From NCBI GenBank assembly GCA_900540005.1, contig UQEM01000025.1, forward strand, positions 1 to 23,475: a stretch of 23,475 bases of DNA, given 5' to 3'. The notes beneath the pieces were generated by a model. That model saw only the letters and a list, made by a program, of their open reading frames with translations, did no database searches and was not told the DNA's origin. The stretch is from an uncultured Ruminococcus sp. Lineage in GTDB: Bacteria > Bacillota > Clostridia > Oscillospirales > Ruminococcaceae. Shown here piece after piece: positions 16,431 to 23,475 of this stretch (its first letter is position 1; every line of letters starts with the position of its first letter). Both the position numbers and the translations under genes were made by a program.

Positions 16431-17673
16431 AGAGATAATCGTTGAGCACAGGCTGCAAGCCTTCTTCGGACATATCCTCGTACATCTGCTTAAAGCTTCT
16501 GCCGTCATTTATCTCGAACTGCTCGTCACCCTCGGCAGAAGATCCTTTACCCGTGTACTTGCTTTCGTGGTCTCCGATTCCGGTAGAAACTCCCGCGGAG
16601 ATCTTCGTTGCGGCAATTTTTACGATACCATCGCGGAACTGCTTGCTCTCGCGCGAAGAAACGGTAATTCCTGCGAATGGCAGAAACAGTCGATAAGCAC
16701 AGAGTATCTGACACAGTTGACTCTCGCCTACATCGTGGGGATTGATTTTTCCGTTGTTGATTATCGGGCGGAGTCTCGGGCAGGAGAGCGAAACCTCGGC
16801 GTGAGGGTACTTCCTCTGCAAATAGTAAACGTGCAGAGCTGAGGCGAGAGCGTCCTTGCGGAAGTTTGAAAGTCCGAGCAGAGCCGAGCAGGCTATTCCC
16901 CTCATGCCGCCCATAAGAGCGCGCTCCTGCGCCTCAAAGCGATAGGGGAAAACTCGCTTGTGACCGAGAAGGTGAAGCTGTTCATAGCGCACACTGTCGT
17001 ATGTCTCCTGAAAGACCGTCACATAGTCAACTCCGCATTCGTGGAGATAACGGTAGTCCTCAACGTTGACAGGGTATATCTCGATACCTACCATGCGGAA
17101 ATATTTCCGCGCGAGTTTGCAGGCTTCACCGATGTACTTGATATCGCTTTTCGACCTGCTTTCGCCGGTCAGAATGAGTATCTCCTCCATCCCGCTGTCA
17201 GCGATTATCTTCATTTCATGCTCTATCTGTTCCATAGTAAGTTTCATGCGTCGGATATCATTGTAGCAGTTGAACCCGCAGTAAACACAGTAATTCTCGC
17301 AGTAATTTGCGATATAGAGCGGAGTGAACAGGTAGACCGTGTTGCCAAAGTGCTTTCTTGTCTCGATACGCGCTTTTTCAGCCATTTGTTCAAGGAAAGG
17401 CTCTGCGGCAGGGGAGAGGAGCGCCTTGAAGTCCTCGATTCCGATAGAATTCTTCTGCAAAGCGCGCACAACGTCAGCTCCCGTGTAGGAATCAGGGTCA
17501 AAGCTGTCCATTTGCGCGAGGACTTTTTGCAGAATATCGGAGTTTATCTGTTCCTGACCCTCCATGTACTTCATATGATCCGTGCGCGAGGAGGGATCGT
17601 TTTCAAGCTCATTTTTACGCCTGAGAGCGGAATCAGAGAGCTTTCCCGAGTTTATGATATATTCGTTATCCAT
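16423..17673 (-). CDS. thiH: 2-iminoacetate synthase (tyrosine lyase) ThiH
   Basis: ThiH is a radical SAM enzyme that cleaves tyrosine to dehydroglycine (2-iminoacetate) and p-cresol for thiazole synthesis under anaerobic conditions. The 416-residue product has the cluster motif Cys125-x3-Cys129-x2-Cys132 in ANYCENYCVYCGFNCYNDI. EEILILTGESRSKSD, GIEIYPVNVEDYRYLHECGVDYV, FQETYDSVRYEQLH and SLSCPRLRP follow, all typical. About 45 residues before DILQKVLAQMD look extra compared with enterobacterial ThiH. GAGGTGA at 17681-17687 supports the long start at 17673, though Met34 is an alternative. Use of ThiH rather than the oxygen-dependent ThiO fits an anaerobe. It is 11 bases downstream of thiG. 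Confidence 0.96.
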   Translation of the reverse strand: MDNEYIINSGKLSDSALRRKNELENDPSSRTDHMKYMEGQEQINSDILQKVLAQMDSFDPDSYTGADVVRALQKNSIGIEDFKALLSPAAEPFLEQMAEKARIETRKHFGNTVYLFTPLYIANYCENYCVYCGFNCYNDIRRMKLTMEQIEHEMKIIADSGMEEILILTGESRSKSDIKYIGEACKLARKYFRMVGIEIYPVNVEDYRYLHECGVDYVTVFQETYDSVRYEQLHLLGHKRVFPYRFEAQERALMGGMRGIACSALLGLSNFRKDALASALHVYYLQRKYPHAEVSLSCPRLRPIINNGKINPHDVGESQLCQILCAYRLFLPFAGITVSSRESKQFRDGIVKIAATKISAGVSTGIGDHESKYTGKGSSAEGDEQFEINDGRSFKQMYEDMSEEGLQPVLNDYLYV

Positions 17674-17684
17674 GCTGAATCACC

Positions 17685-18458
17685 TCAATTGCGGAGAAAT
17701 CCTGTGAGAGTGTCGGAGGGGGAAGCACCGCGCACAAGAACGCGTCCGAGTCCCGAGAGATAAGCTTGTCTGCCTGCCTCGACAGCTTTTTTGAAAGCAC
17801 TTGCCATGACAGGGAGGTCACCTGCGGTTGCGAGAGCCGTATTGGACATGACAGCCGCCGCACCCATTTCCATTGCCTCACAAGCCTGTGAGGGTCTGCC
17901 GATACCCGCGTCTACAATTATGGGCAGATCTATCTCGTCAATGAGTATCTGAATGAAATCGCGCGTAGCAAGTCCCTTATTCGAGCCGATAGGAGAGGCA
18001 AGCGGCATGACTGAAGCTGCGCCTGCATTTACGAGATCACGCGCAGTATTGAGGTCGGGATACATATAGGGCATTACAATAAATCCCTCTTTTGCGAGTA
18101 TTTCAGTAGCCTTTACTGTTTCAGCATTATCCGGAAGAAGATACTTTGAATCGCGCATTATCTCGATCTTGACAAAGTCTCCGCAGCCGAGTTCGCGTGC
18201 AAGCCTTGCTATACGGACAGCCTCATCAGCATTTCTTGCTCCTGATGTATTTGGGAGCAGGGTCACGTTCTTGGGGATATAGTCGAGAATATTTTCGTTG
18301 TCCTTGGTATTGGCACGTCTTACCGCGAGAGTGATGATCTCTGCACCTGCATATTTGACGGCTGCCTCAATGAGTGAGAGCGAATATTTTCCCGAGCCGA
18401 GAATAAATCGCGAATTGAACTCATGACCTCCTATAATAAGCTTGTCCTGATTTTCCAT
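17685..18458 (-). CDS. thiG: Thiazole synthase
   Basis: ThiG builds the thiazole phosphate ring from deoxyxylulose 5-phosphate, dehydroglycine and sulfur carried on ThiS. The 257-residue TIM-barrel product shows [23 protein letters not shown], the Schiff-base lysine Lys97 in [40 protein letters not shown], the phosphate site [19 protein letters not shown] and [16 protein letters not shown] residues. Length and order are standard. AAGGAG precedes the ATG at 18458 by eight bases. It stands between thiF and thiH, so its sulfur donor system and dehydroglycine source are adjacent. Confidence 0.97.
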   Translation of the reverse strand: MENQDKLIIGGHEFNSRFILGSGKYSLSLIEAAVKYAGAEIITLAVRRANTKDNENILDYIPKNVTLLPNTSGARNADEAVRIARLARELGCGDFVKIEIMRDSKYLLPDNAETVKATEILAKEGFIVMPYMYPDLNTARDLVNAGAASVMPLASPIGSNKGLATRDFIQILIDEIDLPIIVDAGIGRPSQACEAMEMGAAAVMSNTALATAGDLPVMASAFKKAVEAGRQAYLSGLGRVLVRGASPSDTLTGFLRN

Positions 18459-18473
18459 GTTAAGTTACTCCTT

Positions 18474-19109
18474 TCATGTATCGAGAGATCCGGCGATTAT
18501 TCGCAGGATCATGTTTGCCTGATGAGCGGCACAGATTGCCACGCGCGCTGAAATAAGTCCGAGACCGTCACTGACATCGCTCGTACCGTCACCGCACAGG
18601 TAGAAGTGAGAAGTTATTCTGCGCGTTTTTATGTCATTAGCTGACCCGAGTCCCGCCATTCCCGAGCCTGAAACAATGTACTTTTGCGGAAAATGTTCGA
18701 GTACGCAGTTTACGAGCATAGCTTTCTGGTCGGCGCGGTCAAAAGCCTCGCAGATGATTTCTTCACCTGTAAGAAGCAGAGGAATATTATCCTCGCTGAG
18801 TTTCACGCAGTCCGCGGTAATATCGCAGTATGGCGCAATTCTGTGAAGCGTATCGTTGAGTGCGGCGGTCTTGAATTGCCCGAGCTGTTCGGGAAAATAC
18901 TGCTGTCGGTTGAGGTTCGAGATATCCACGCGGTCAAAGTCAATGATGTGGAGACTGCCAACACCTGCCCTTGCAAGGTGAATGGCGATATTCGAGCCAA
19001 GTCCTCCGAGACCGCAGACAGCCACGCTTGCCGCCGCGAACTTTTTCTGTAGTCCCGCACCGTGTCTCTCCTCAAGGGCAAGGTACATTTCTTCGCACGA
19101 GGGGATCAT
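18474..19109 (-). CDS. thiF: ThiS adenylyltransferase ThiF
   Basis: ThiF is an E1-like enzyme that adenylates the C-terminus of ThiS before sulfur transfer. The 211-residue product has the nucleotide-binding VAVCGLGGLGSNIAIHLARAG, the adenylation motif FDRVDISNLNRQQYF with its Arg and Asn, and the FKTAALNDTLHRIAP helix. EAFDRADQKAMLVNCVL carries the conserved Asp and Lys. It is shorter than the 250-residue enterobacterial ThiF and has no CxxC pairs, so no zinc site; a short form is common in clostridia. Its start ATG overlaps the thiS stop (ATGA), implying coupled synthesis with its substrate. Confidence 0.93.
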   Translation of the reverse strand: MIPSCEEMYLALEERHGAGLQKKFAAASVAVCGLGGLGSNIAIHLARAGVGSLHIIDFDRVDISNLNRQQYFPEQLGQFKTAALNDTLHRIAPYCDITADCVKLSEDNIPLLLTGEEIICEAFDRADQKAMLVNCVLEHFPQKYIVSGSGMAGLGSANDIKTRRITSHFYLCGDGTSDVSDGLGLISARVAICAAHQANMILRIIAGSLDT

Positions 19110-19303
19110 TGTCCGCCGCCTACGAAATTGACGATTTCGAGAATATCTCCGTCTTTGAGAACGGTTGTGTTATACTTTGCTTTCGGGAGAATATTGTAGT
19201 TAAGCTCAACTGCAATGCGTGTCGGCGAATAATTTTCGAGTTCAAGAACCTCGGAGACGGTTTTGCCTGAAACTTCGAGTTTTTTTCCGTTTACAGCTAC
19301 CAT
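19106..19303 (-). CDS. thiS: Sulfur carrier protein ThiS, ending GGGQ
   Basis: ThiS is a ubiquitin-fold carrier whose C-terminal glycine becomes a thiocarboxylate and delivers sulfur to ThiG. The 65-residue product begins MVAVNGKKLEV, has the SPTRIAVELNYNILPK core and KDGDILEIVNFVGGG. The reading frame then adds one Gln after the glycines before TGA. The usual end is Gly-Gly, so the extra residue would need removal, or the strain has a different solution. AAGGAT at 19312-19317 precedes the ATG at 19303. It is the first gene after the TPP riboswitch and its terminator. Confidence 0.94.
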   Translation of the reverse strand: MVAVNGKKLEVSGKTVSEVLELENYSPTRIAVELNYNILPKAKYNTTVLKDGDILEIVNFVGGGQ

Positions 19304-19326
19304 AGAACCAATCCTTTATAATTATA

Positions 19327-19363
19327 ATAAAAAATGCGGATATACCAAGCCGGCGATCCGCAT
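19327..19363 (-). terminator. Terminator of the TPP riboswitch
   Basis: Read on the minus strand, ATGCGGAT (19363-19356) pairs with ATCCGCAT (19341-19334) around a 14-base loop, followed by TTTTTTATTATAATT. It lies between the aptamer and thiS, so TPP binding most likely stops transcription here. Confidence 0.9.
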
Positions 19364-19373
19364 AAATTCATGC

Positions 19374-19460
19374 TATTTCCCTACGTTGGCATTATCCAAA
19401 TCAGGTTACGGGTCGGAACAGTATCAGTTCCCTCTCAGTACACTTCTGTGACTCCCCGAA
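19374..19460 (-). ncRNA. TPP riboswitch (THI element)
   Basis: On the minus strand the sequence has the conserved parts of the THI aptamer in order: GGGGAGTCACAGAAGTG, ACTGAGAGGGA, CCGACCCGTAACCTGATTTG and GGATAATGCCAACGTAGGGA. These match the pyrimidine-sensing CUGAGA and pyrophosphate-sensing ACCUGAUYYGGAUAAUGCCARCGUAGGGA regions of the known class. With the terminator that follows, TPP should switch off thiS-thiF-thiG-thiH-tenI-thiE. I did not find a convincing promoter upstream on this strand (19461-19540). Confidence 0.97.
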
Positions 19461-19539
19461 AATTATGTTAGCACATTTTGGTGTCAGAATAGTGAAAATT
19501 GTGTGAAAAGAATGTGTTTGGCAACTTGTACACCTGATA

Positions 19540-19568
19540 TTGACTATGCCGGAATTTTCGGGTATAAT
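19540..19568 (+). promoter_or_regulatory. Sigma-A promoter of ligA
   Basis: TTGACT (19540-19545) and TATAAT (19563-19568) are 17 bases apart. Transcription should start near 19575, leaving a leader of about 120 bases before ligA. The 393-base gap between thiS and ligA thus holds the TPP riboswitch with its terminator on one strand and this promoter with its leader on the other. Confidence 0.9.
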
Positions 19569-19583
19569 ATTATAAGTAAATAT

Positions 19584-19686
19584 CGCGAAAAGCTGTCAGC
19601 CATGATTTTCGCGGTTTAATAGCAATGCAATAATGTCAGACCCTGCTTTTACAGTACGCATAATCGGGAGCAGGTTCTTTGTATTG
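19584..19686 (+). promoter_or_regulatory. Structured ligA leader with terminator-like hairpin
   Basis: Two hairpins are visible in the leader. CGCGAAAA (19584-19591) pairs with TTTTCGCG (19606-19613). Further on, AGAcCCTGCT (19638-19647) pairs with AGCAGGtTCT (19669-19678), 9 bp with one mismatch and a 21-base loop, followed by TTGTATT. The second one ends eight bases before the ribosome site GGGAG (19686-19690). It could be an attenuator or an mRNA structure affecting translation. I know no named leader of this kind. Confidence 0.5.
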
Positions 19687-19696
19687 GGAGACTTTT

Positions 19697-21649
19697 ATGG
19701 ATAAGATCAGCAGAATGAGAGAACTTAACGAGCTGCTTGCGAAAGCTTCGCAGGCATATTACAATACAGGGGCGGAGATCATGTCCGACCACGAATATGA
19801 CGCACTATATGATGAACTTGAGGCTCTTGAAAAGGAAACGGGAGTCATTCTCAACGGCAGCCGCACACAGCAGGTGGGTTATGAGGTGGCGTCTTCACTC
19901 AAAAAGGTAAAGCACCCCTCAAAAATGCTCTCACTTGAGAAAACAAAGAGCGTTGACGAACTCGCGGCGTGGCTTGCGGACAAAAAAGGTTTTCTCAGTT
20001 GGAAACTTGACGGTCTTACGCTGGTGCTGACCTATTCAGGCGGAAAACTCGTGCAGGCGGTAACACGCGGAAACGGTGAGACGGGCGAGGAGATCACACA
20101 GAATGCGCGGCATATTATCGGTATTCCCGCCTCAATACCGTTTACGGGCGAGCTTGTGGTTCGCGGCGAATCGCTGATGAAGTATTCCGATTTTGAGCGA
20201 GTGAACGCCGAGACCGATGAAGGCTCAAGGTATAAAAATCCGAGAAATCTCTGTGTCGGAACGGTTCGTAACCTTGATTCACGCGTTACAGCCGAGCGAA
20301 ATATAAACTTCTTTGCGTTCAACCTTGTTTCGGCGGACGGATACGAGGAAAATTCTTTTGCCAAGCGATTGGAGTGGCTTTCATCTCTCGGTTTTCAGAC
20401 AGTTTACGGAAAGCTTGTTGACAGCAGCAGTATTCGCGCCGCTGTTCAGGAGTTTGCCGATACGATAGGGCAGAATGAGTTCCCGTCTGACGGCCTTGTT
20501 CTAGCATTTGACGATGTGGCTTACGGTCTGAGTCTCGGGCAGACTGCTCACGCTCCGCGAAATGGTATCGCGTTCAAGTGGCGTGATGAGACCGCCGACA
20601 CCACTTTGCGCGAGGTGGAGTGGTCGGCAAGCAGGACCGGACTTTTGAACCCGGTCGCGATATTTGATCCGGTTGAGCTTGAGGGAACAACTGTCTCGCG
20701 CGCACTTGTGCATAATCTTAGCATTGTGAAGCAGCTCCGTCTCGGAATCGGCGACACACTTACTATATATAAGGCGAATATGATAATTCCGCAGGTTCTT
20801 GAAAATAAAACGGAATCTGGCAGCCTTGAAATACCGAATGTCTGTCCGGTCTGCGGTAAAGCGACTGAAGTAAAAAGTTCCGATGACGGCGTTGAGACAC
20901 TTGTCTGCGTGAACTCTGACTGTGCGGCAAAGCATATCGGCAAATTCGTGCATTTCGTTGCGCGTGACGCAATGAACATTGTCGGAATGTCGGAGGCTAC
21001 TATAGAAGATTTTGTTTCCGAGGGATTTGTCCGAGAATTTCGTGATTTTTACCACCTTGACGACCACAAGGACAGGATAATCGCACTTGAAGGATTCGGC
21101 GAGAAATCATATCAGAAAATGCAGGAGGCTGTTGAAGCTTCGCGCCGCACTGAATTGAGCCGTGTGCTGTATGCGGTCGGCATTCCGAATATAGGCAGGA
21201 CTGCTGCAAGGACAATATGCGCGGAGTTTACGACTCCTGAGGAGCTTGAAAAACTGACAGTCGATGAACTCACAGCGATAGACGGAATAGGAGATATTCT
21301 TGCAGGTGAATATGTGAAGTTTTTCGCGAATGAGACTAATCTGACAGAATTCAGGAATCTCATTGCCGAGTTAGAAATTATTCCGCCTGAGCAGGTTAAT
21401 TCAGGTTCGGGAATTGTTGGCAAGAGCTTTGTGATAACAGGTTCAGTGCACATCTGGAAGAACCGCAATGAGCTTAAAGCATTTATCGAGGTCAACGGTG
21501 GCAAGGTGGTTTCGGCAGTTTCTTCAAAGACCGATTATCTCATCAATAATGACAAGACTTCAAAGTCCACCAAGAATAAGACCGCGGAAGCACTTGGTAT
21601 TCCCGTAATATCTGAGGAGGACTTTCAGGAGCTTGTGCAGCAGGATTAA
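19697..21649 (+). CDS. ligA: NAD+-dependent DNA ligase, divergent type
   Basis: LigA seals nicks in DNA using NAD+. The 650-residue product has the NMN-binding domain Ia (QAYYNTGAEIMSDHEYDALY) and the adenylation domain with Lys103 in SWKLDGLTL. The OB fold (SRTGLLNPVAIFDPVELEG) follows, then a zinc finger (Cys383, Cys386, Cys404, Cys409), helix-hairpin-helix repeats (GIPNIGRTAARTI, TAIDGIGDILAG) and a C-terminal BRCT domain (SFVITGSVHIWKNRNELKA). All domains are present, but many motifs differ from common LigA, for example KHPSKMLSLEKTKSV for the usual RHP-PMLSLDNAF type and FPSDGLVLAFDD. This suggests a divergent clade or a second ligase. ATG 19697 follows GGGAG (19686-19690); a TTG at 19679 is rejected. 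Confidence 0.95.
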   Translation: MDKISRMRELNELLAKASQAYYNTGAEIMSDHEYDALYDELEALEKETGVILNGSRTQQVGYEVASSLKKVKHPSKMLSLEKTKSVDELAAWLADKKGFLSWKLDGLTLVLTYSGGKLVQAVTRGNGETGEEITQNARHIIGIPASIPFTGELVVRGESLMKYSDFERVNAETDEGSRYKNPRNLCVGTVRNLDSRVTAERNINFFAFNLVSADGYEENSFAKRLEWLSSLGFQTVYGKLVDSSSIRAAVQEFADTIGQNEFPSDGLVLAFDDVAYGLSLGQTAHAPRNGIAFKWRDETADTTLREVEWSASRTGLLNPVAIFDPVELEGTTVSRALVHNLSIVKQLRLGIGDTLTIYKANMIIPQVLENKTESGSLEIPNVCPVCGKATEVKSSDDGVETLVCVNSDCAAKHIGKFVHFVARDAMNIVGMSEATIEDFVSEGFVREFRDFYHLDDHKDRIIALEGFGEKSYQKMQEAVEASRRTELSRVLYAVGIPNIGRTAARTICAEFTTPEELEKLTVDELTAIDGIGDILAGEYVKFFANETNLTEFRNLIAELEIIPPEQVNSGSGIVGKSFVITGSVHIWKNRNELKAFIEVNGGKVVSAVSSKTDYLINNDKTSKSTKNKTAEALGIPVISEEDFQELVQQD

Positions 21650-21665
21650 TGGAGGAAATAAGGAT

Positions 21666-22082
21666 ATGGCAGAATTAAAGATTAAATACAACGAGTTGAC
21701 AGCAGAGCAGTTTATTGAGTTGTGGGAAACTGTTTGGGGTGACGGCCCTACTCTTGAACAAACGGAACTTGCAATGAAACACACATTGTTTCGCGTCTCA
21801 ATATGGGACGATGATAAAATTGTCGCAATGGCAAGAATGAATGGCGACATGGGATTAAATTATTATATCAAAGACGTTGTTGTGAGACCCGAGTATCAGA
21901 AAAGGGGGATCGGGCGAATGCTGATAAATGAATTGCTGAAGTTTATAAATGACAATGGAGTTAAGGACACTGACGTTTTTGTAGAACTGTGTGCAGCGCC
22001 CGATAAGATTTCTTTTTATGAAAAGTTTGGTTTTGAAGCAAACGAAGCTCAACGACTGAAAATTTTTCAGCATATTGTCTGA
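21666..22082 (+). CDS. GNAT-family N-acetyltransferase
   Basis: This 138-residue product is a small acetyltransferase of the GNAT superfamily, covering the whole fold. It shows the strand KIVAMARMNGDMGLNYYIKD and motif A, VVVRPEYQKRGIGRMLINEL, with the acetyl-CoA loop QKRGIGR. DVFVELCAAPDKISFYEKFGF follows as motif B. Members of this subgroup acetylate small molecules or act as toxin-resistance enzymes; no substrate can be assigned here. GGAGG at 21651-21655 and AAGGA just upstream precede ATG 21666, 16 bases after the ligA stop. The DNA is richer in A+T than ligA and the gene borders a decayed UvrA-like gene, so both may have arrived together. Confidence 0.9.
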   Translation: MAELKIKYNELTAEQFIELWETVWGDGPTLEQTELAMKHTLFRVSIWDDDKIVAMARMNGDMGLNYYIKDVVVRPEYQKRGIGRMLINELLKFINDNGVKDTDVFVELCAAPDKISFYEKFGFEANEAQRLKIFQHIV

Positions 22083-22106
22083 TTGTAGCAATGGGTTTCA
22101 CAATAA

Positions 22107-23475
22107 TCAATCAAGGTTGGTGGCTTATCTATCGGAGAATACATGATAACTCCTTTCGCTGATCTATTAAAAGTGAATAAGACTATCAGAAAAAATAATA
22201 AAAGTACATCACTGACCTTTGCATTAGATACTATTGATACATTTTTGCAGAGAGCCATTGATTTCAATCTTGGATACCTGTTCTTCAATCGTTCTATTCC
22301 AACGCTTTCAGGCGGAGAGCTTCAGCGTTTGCGTATGGTGCAGGTGTTTAACACTCAGTTGACAGATTTGCTGATTGTTCTTGATGAGCCGTTAGGCGGC
22401 TTATCTGGCAAAGAGAGAAAGAAAATATATGATAGTATTATCGACCTAAAAGATAAGCATACCCTTGTTATCGTGGATCATAGCGATATATTTGTAAAAT
22501 TAGCTCGGACAATCGTTGCTCTTGGCGAAAAAAGCGGTAAAAACGGCGGTTATCTGATTGATGTGCAGAACTATATCAAGAAACAGAACACACCTATGTC
22601 GAAACCTGAACATACTCTCAGTTCGCCCATAAAAGTTATATTAAACAGCAAAATATATCAGTATAACGGTGTTGATATTGAGCTATCGGAAGGTTGCCTT
22701 AATCTTATCACAGGTGCATCTGGAATCGGTAAATCGACCTTGATTAGAGAATACTTCCCGCAGTTCTTTGAGAGTTATGCTTATGTGAACCAACGCCCGA
22801 TATTAGGCAACAAGAATTCAAATATGGCTGCCTCATTAGACATAGCTACCGAGATATTCAGTATATTTGCAAAGAAATTCAAGAAGGACAAGAATTATTT
22901 TTCCAACAACACAGGAAACGAAGGTTGCTGTCCATCATGTTTAGGTGCAGGCTATATTGAATACGGTAGTGAAAAAAACTTCTGTACTGCGACTTGAATG
23001 TGCTGATTGTGTTGGAACTGGCTTTAACAAAGATTTGGCTAAACATAAAATCAAAGGACAATCTATATTTGATATATGGAGAATGACCGTAGATGAAGCA
23101 GCAGAATTTTTTAAAGATATTAACCCTAAGATAATAACTGCTTTACAGGACGCTTCGTCTATCTTATTGGGGCATCTGCTAATCGGTCAGCCTACTTCTA
23201 CCCTGTCATGCGGCGAGAACATACGAATAAAGCTCTTAAAACTGCGGAACTCAAGATCCGATGTTCTCGGTATTGATGAACCATTTAAGGGGCTGAGCCT
23301 AACAGAGATACATAGTGTTGTGTCGTTCCTTATGGGTATGATAGCAAAAGGAAAAACTATCATTGTCATAGACCATAAGGCTCTGCGAAAAAATTTCTGT
23401 AAATTCAAAAACTGTGATAAAAGCTTCCTGATTTGTCCGTTATCGCGTACTGAGAAGTGTACTGCATCGATGAAT
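22107..23475 (+). pseudogene. UvrA-like ABC protein gene, 5'-truncated and frameshifted
   Basis: The translation matches the tandem ABC architecture of UvrA paralogues, some of which protect against DNA-binding drugs. In frame from 22107 (first possible start ATG 22143): the first ABC signature IPTLSGGELQRLRM, Walker B LLIVLDEPLGG and switch VIVDHSD. The second Walker A follows (ITGASGIGKSTLI), then zinc-type cysteines CCPSCLGAGYIEYG. This frame stops at 22997. One base later in phase, from about 22981 to the window end, come LRLECADCVGTGF, SIFDIWRMTVDEAAEFF, the second signature TLSCGEN, LGIDEPFKGLS and IIVIDHK. Removing one A from the A7 at 22972-22978 joins both parts as GSEKTSVLRLECADC. 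The first Walker A half is absent upstream; TAA at 22104 blocks the frame. Sequencing error could explain the shift, but not the missing 5' part. Confidence 0.85.

Noticed and set aside
16960..17763. 267-residue plus-strand open frame across thiH and the thiG end
   Set aside because: Antisense to thiH, whose radical SAM motif is clear; no ribosome site or family features.
19461..19540. Minus-strand promoter for the thiamin operon
   Set aside because: CATAAT at 19467-19462 is too close to the aptamer start and has no good -35; other hexamers have wrong spacing. A promoter must exist, but I cannot place it.
22971..22997. Programmed -1 frameshift at A AAA AAC in the UvrA-like gene
   Set aside because: The heptamer fits the classic slippery form, but a -1 shift leads to a different frame that soon stops. 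The second half needs a +1 (or -2) change, so an inserted A or a sequencing error fits better.

Overview
The window is chromosomal DNA from a Gram-positive anaerobe of the Bacillota, most likely a Ruminococcus-like member of the Oscillospiraceae. This rests on several observations. L27 carries an N-terminal extension ending in a Prp cleavage site, with the Prp gene beside it. A Mini-RNase III gene is present. There is a secreted protein with a long threonine-rich linker and a type I dockerin, as in cellulosome-forming ruminococci. The leader RNAs (L21 leader, yybP-ykoY Mn2+ riboswitch, TPP riboswitch with intrinsic terminator) are also typical of this phylum. Most of the window is ordinary core genome.

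Left part (1-2252): the 3' end of rpsB and complete tsf, each followed by an intrinsic terminator, then an unrecognised protein with a membrane segment at each end. Next (2265-10258) is a strong extended -10 promoter driving a MoxR ATPase, a DUF58 protein, a large membrane transglutaminase-like protein and a secreted C39-like cysteine peptidase with SH3b-like and dockerin domains. These are packed with 1 to 12 bases between genes. prmA (L11 methyltransferase) starts 12 bases further on, followed by an unrecognised 398-residue cytoplasmic protein. The MoxR/DUF58/transglutaminase set together with a dockerin-bearing cysteine peptidase looks like a cell-envelope maturation or surface-assembly module, and is the most interesting arrangement here.

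Middle (10311-15195): a consensus promoter and L21 leader control rplU-prp-rpmA. After a terminator come obgE, mrnC, yebC and a GNAT acetyltransferase. A second consensus promoter and a yybP-ykoY riboswitch with a transcription terminator control the manganese exporter mntP. A bidirectional terminator separates mntP from the converging thiamin operon.

Thiamin operon (19460 down to 15197, minus strand): TPP riboswitch, terminator, thiS, thiF, thiG, thiH, tenI, thiE. Together these make the thiazole phosphate moiety and couple it to the pyrimidine. ThiS ends in Gly-Gly-Gly-Gln rather than a bare Gly-Gly, which would need trimming before thiocarboxylate formation.

Right part (19540-23475): a consensus promoter and a leader with a terminator-like hairpin precede a divergent NAD+-dependent DNA ligase. 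Beyond the ligase the sequence becomes more A+T-rich. It holds a second GNAT acetyltransferase and a UvrA-like ABC protein gene that has lost its 5' part and carries a one-base frameshift at an A7 tract. The latter is read here as a decaying acquired gene. No tRNA, rRNA, insertion sequence, CRISPR array or prophage was seen.
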